NCBI GenBank assembly: GCA_964019695.1
Contig: OZ026519.1
Span: 1 to 64,000, forward strand
Direction of reading: 5' to 3'
Length of the DNA stretch: 64,000 bases
From: Loripinus fragilis
Lineage: Eukaryota; Mollusca; Bivalvia; Lucinida; Lucinidae
Shown here: positions 52,901-55,900 of the stretch, in pieces
Layout: every line of letters starts with the position of its first letter
Position numbering within the stretch: the stretch's first letter is position 1
Program-made: the position numbers and the translations under genes
The notes under the pieces: generated by a model
The model's database searches: none
What the model saw: only the letters and a program-made list of their open reading frames with translations
What the model was told of the DNA's origin: nothing

Positions 52901-55900
52901 ATTTTGAGAGAGAGAGAAGGCTTCGCTGGTTTGGGCATGTGGCGCGTTCGAGTGGTGCAATCAGAACAGCATATGATATGCAGATTGACGGCAAGCGGGG
53001 GGCAGGGAGGCCCAAGCAAACATGGAAGAAACTGACAGAGAAAGACTGCCGTGAGTGGAAGCTCACCACAGTTGACCCTCAAGAAAGGAGCACCTGGAGA
53101 TCAGGTGTGATATCTGCTATGCGTGCAGCTAGCCAGTTACCTGGAAAGGGGCCCACTGATGTGGATGATGCCCCTGCACCTGCACGTTAATCAAAAATCC
53201 GATTATGATGATGATGATGGCGTTATTCCACTCCCAGACGCGATGTCATGTGATAAAATTTGATACATAATATATACAGATATAATAAATATAACTCAAA
53301 CTACTATTAAAGGGAAATGTACATCAAAAAGTAGATGTGCCTGAAAAGATAGGCATCTACAAAGACACAGGCATTTGCATGTAGCAAAAATTCGATTGCA
53401 AACTTGATCAAAATCTGCTGAAAAATAAAAAAAGCATTCACGTGACTGTAATTAGAAAATGAAAATTTCAGAACCACATGTCAGTACCTCTACCACCGTT
53501 TTGAATACATAACTAGAATACAATCAAATTCATGAAATCTTATCAAGATGCACAAAGTCTTTTTTCGCATTTATAAAATCACACATTTTCTAGCATAAAT
53601 AACCTTTAAATGCTATATATAAGGCATACACATCAATTGAATTTAAAATAATTTTAAAATCTTTATTCATTTGAATTTTGCATATTTGATTACGAGATCA
53701 TGATATATCAATAATTCACAAATATGACAGCCTCCATTAAAGATATAATGGCACCTTGAAATGCATATACATGTATGTAACTTCTTTATTTCTCAACAGA
53801 TTTTGATCACGTTTCCAGCAAAATCATTTGAGCGATAAATTCTGTCTTAACTCTGCAGGTCCTGCTGATTTTAAGTTACAGATAGTGGACAACACAACCT
53901 TACCTGGATAGCTATAAGTAGAAACTGTCGAAGTAGGATTAGTCAAAGTAGGATTTGGCCTATTATAATAATAATTCTGCGGCACAGACCATGAAAAGCC
54001 TGGCCAGTTGAACCCTGGTTGGGTTGTGGAAAGTGGTCCTAGACCTGTTGGGGAGCTGGCAGGAGCAGCCTGGTTATTGTCCCCTGAATTGAGATAACAT
54101 GACCCAAGATGAAACAGGTACCTCAGGCCTCTAGATAGGCATGGTATCCACAGGCCTCCAGATGGGTGTGCATGATCAAAAATTGTTTTCTTAGTTCTCA
54201 ACCAAAACATGATGTAGTCGGTCCTCAAAAGAACTGTCTTATTGAGACGGCTCTTTTGAGCACCAAAACCATATAGTAACAATCAGGATTTTAATCTAAA
54301 ATAAATGCCACAGCAGTTTTTCTAGAAATGATGTACATGTAGAAGCTAATTTTAGCAAGTCGAGTTGATGCTTTATGTCCCAGTTATTCACAACAATTTT
54401 TCAGTCAGATTGGGACATTTCCTGGGTTGAACCAGTCCTTAACCTTGCTTAAGGACACAATGCAGTGCATCCAGTGAGACTTGAACCAGCAACCATTCCG
54501 ATCCCGAGCCAATAACTCGGACACTAAGCCCACGTGCTTCTTATTTTAGCAGGTGAATATATTTGTCATTTTCATTACTGATTTCATACAATACAATTCA
54601 TTAGCCATTTGACAAATCACGTAGATTCTGATGAGCCAACTTTCTGGATCTAACTTGTTTGCAAGGTAGCCAAAATGGCCGTTCAGAAAACAAGACAGAG
54701 AAATATTCAATACAATACAGGTACAGGTACCATAGGCTCGAACAATTCCATTGTCATAGGTTAACATAAGCAAAAGTTTTGAGTGCAAAATTGTAATTAT
54801 TTTCTTACTCATAGGTTTAAACATATATATTTGTGGGTGCTAAAAAGAACCATCTCAGTAGATGGTTCTTTTGAGTAGTAGAGTACCCACTGTATATTTG
54901 GGTTGATAAATAAGAAAAATAATTTTCAATTGCGCCCTCTTATCTGGAGGCCTGCATTGTATAAAAGTAGTGATGGAACAGCTAATAGTAAAAACCCTGA
55001 TCAGGAGCTTCTGAGCTGGGTTTACACTATTTGCTTGATCTTTAACAGAAATATACATGTATGCTGTTGACACTCTAAAGAACCATCCCACAATGTGGCT
55101 CTTTTGAGTACTCACAATGTAAAATTTATAAATACTAATTTGGTAGAAACATAAGATATTGGTGCTTATCACATCGGCGAGCAGTGAAGGCTCTGTCTCA
55201 GCACAAAGTATGGATGTAGATGAAGGCTCAGACCAAAATTTAGACCTTTAGATTCATTGGTTACGTGTGCATGAGCTTTTATTATAGGCAATCATGATAG
55301 CACCAACATCTCCTGCACTGGCCCATACATATATGCCCTATCACCTGGAGCCTTGAAGTTAGAAGAGAAAAACAATTACAGAACAAAACACCATTACCAA
55401 TACAAAAAACAAGCAAACATTTGAAATTTTGGCAAGCTCATGAGATTTCGATTCTTATTGCATTTGAGCCGAAATCTTCTTTAAACACTAATACTGATGT
55501 TATTCAGTAATGGCTTTTAAAGAAGAATTCGGCTCAAATGCAATAAGAACAGAATGTATCCAGCAAACTTTCTGCTATGTCTTAATCTACGCATATAAAC
55601 TTTGTGCATACAGGCATAGAAGGCTCATGGCTAGTCTGTGCATTTGCCCTGGCTTGCATGAGCCTACCTTGCTCAACGATCATTTCAATAAGTGCTTAAA
55701 TCTCATTTTCTGGCTCATTTAGTTTTATTTATTCCCATTTGTCAAACTGAGCACTTATTTTATTTTTTCCATAGTCATAGCTTCAATTAAAACAGCAATG
55801 ATTCACTTACTGTACTTTACGTTATAACAATGCTGTGATACTCCCAAGATGGTTACAATGAGCACCAACAGCCAGCAGGGTTAATCCTAGGATGGGCCCG

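Larger units (their letters stand above)
50759..53207 (+). mobile_element. 5'-truncated non-LTR retrotransposon (LINE)
   Basis: The endonuclease half is missing. The reading frame starts abruptly with MRKLVMDVKVIPGEE and continues through a thumb/linker region to reverse transcriptase. The 3' end is a run of GAT repeats (ATTATGATGATGATGATGG), typical of LINEs that end in a short microsatellite rather than poly(A). It lies opposite to the host gene in the intron between exons 53904 and 47179. A shorter copy of its 3' end is at 5215-5372. I could not assign the clade by eye. Confidence 0.92.

Noticed and set aside
53824..54282. 152-codon minus-strand frame taken as one coding unit
   Set aside because: Only 53904-54083 has splice borders and phase agreement; the flanks run into intron sequence and a fold-back MITE.
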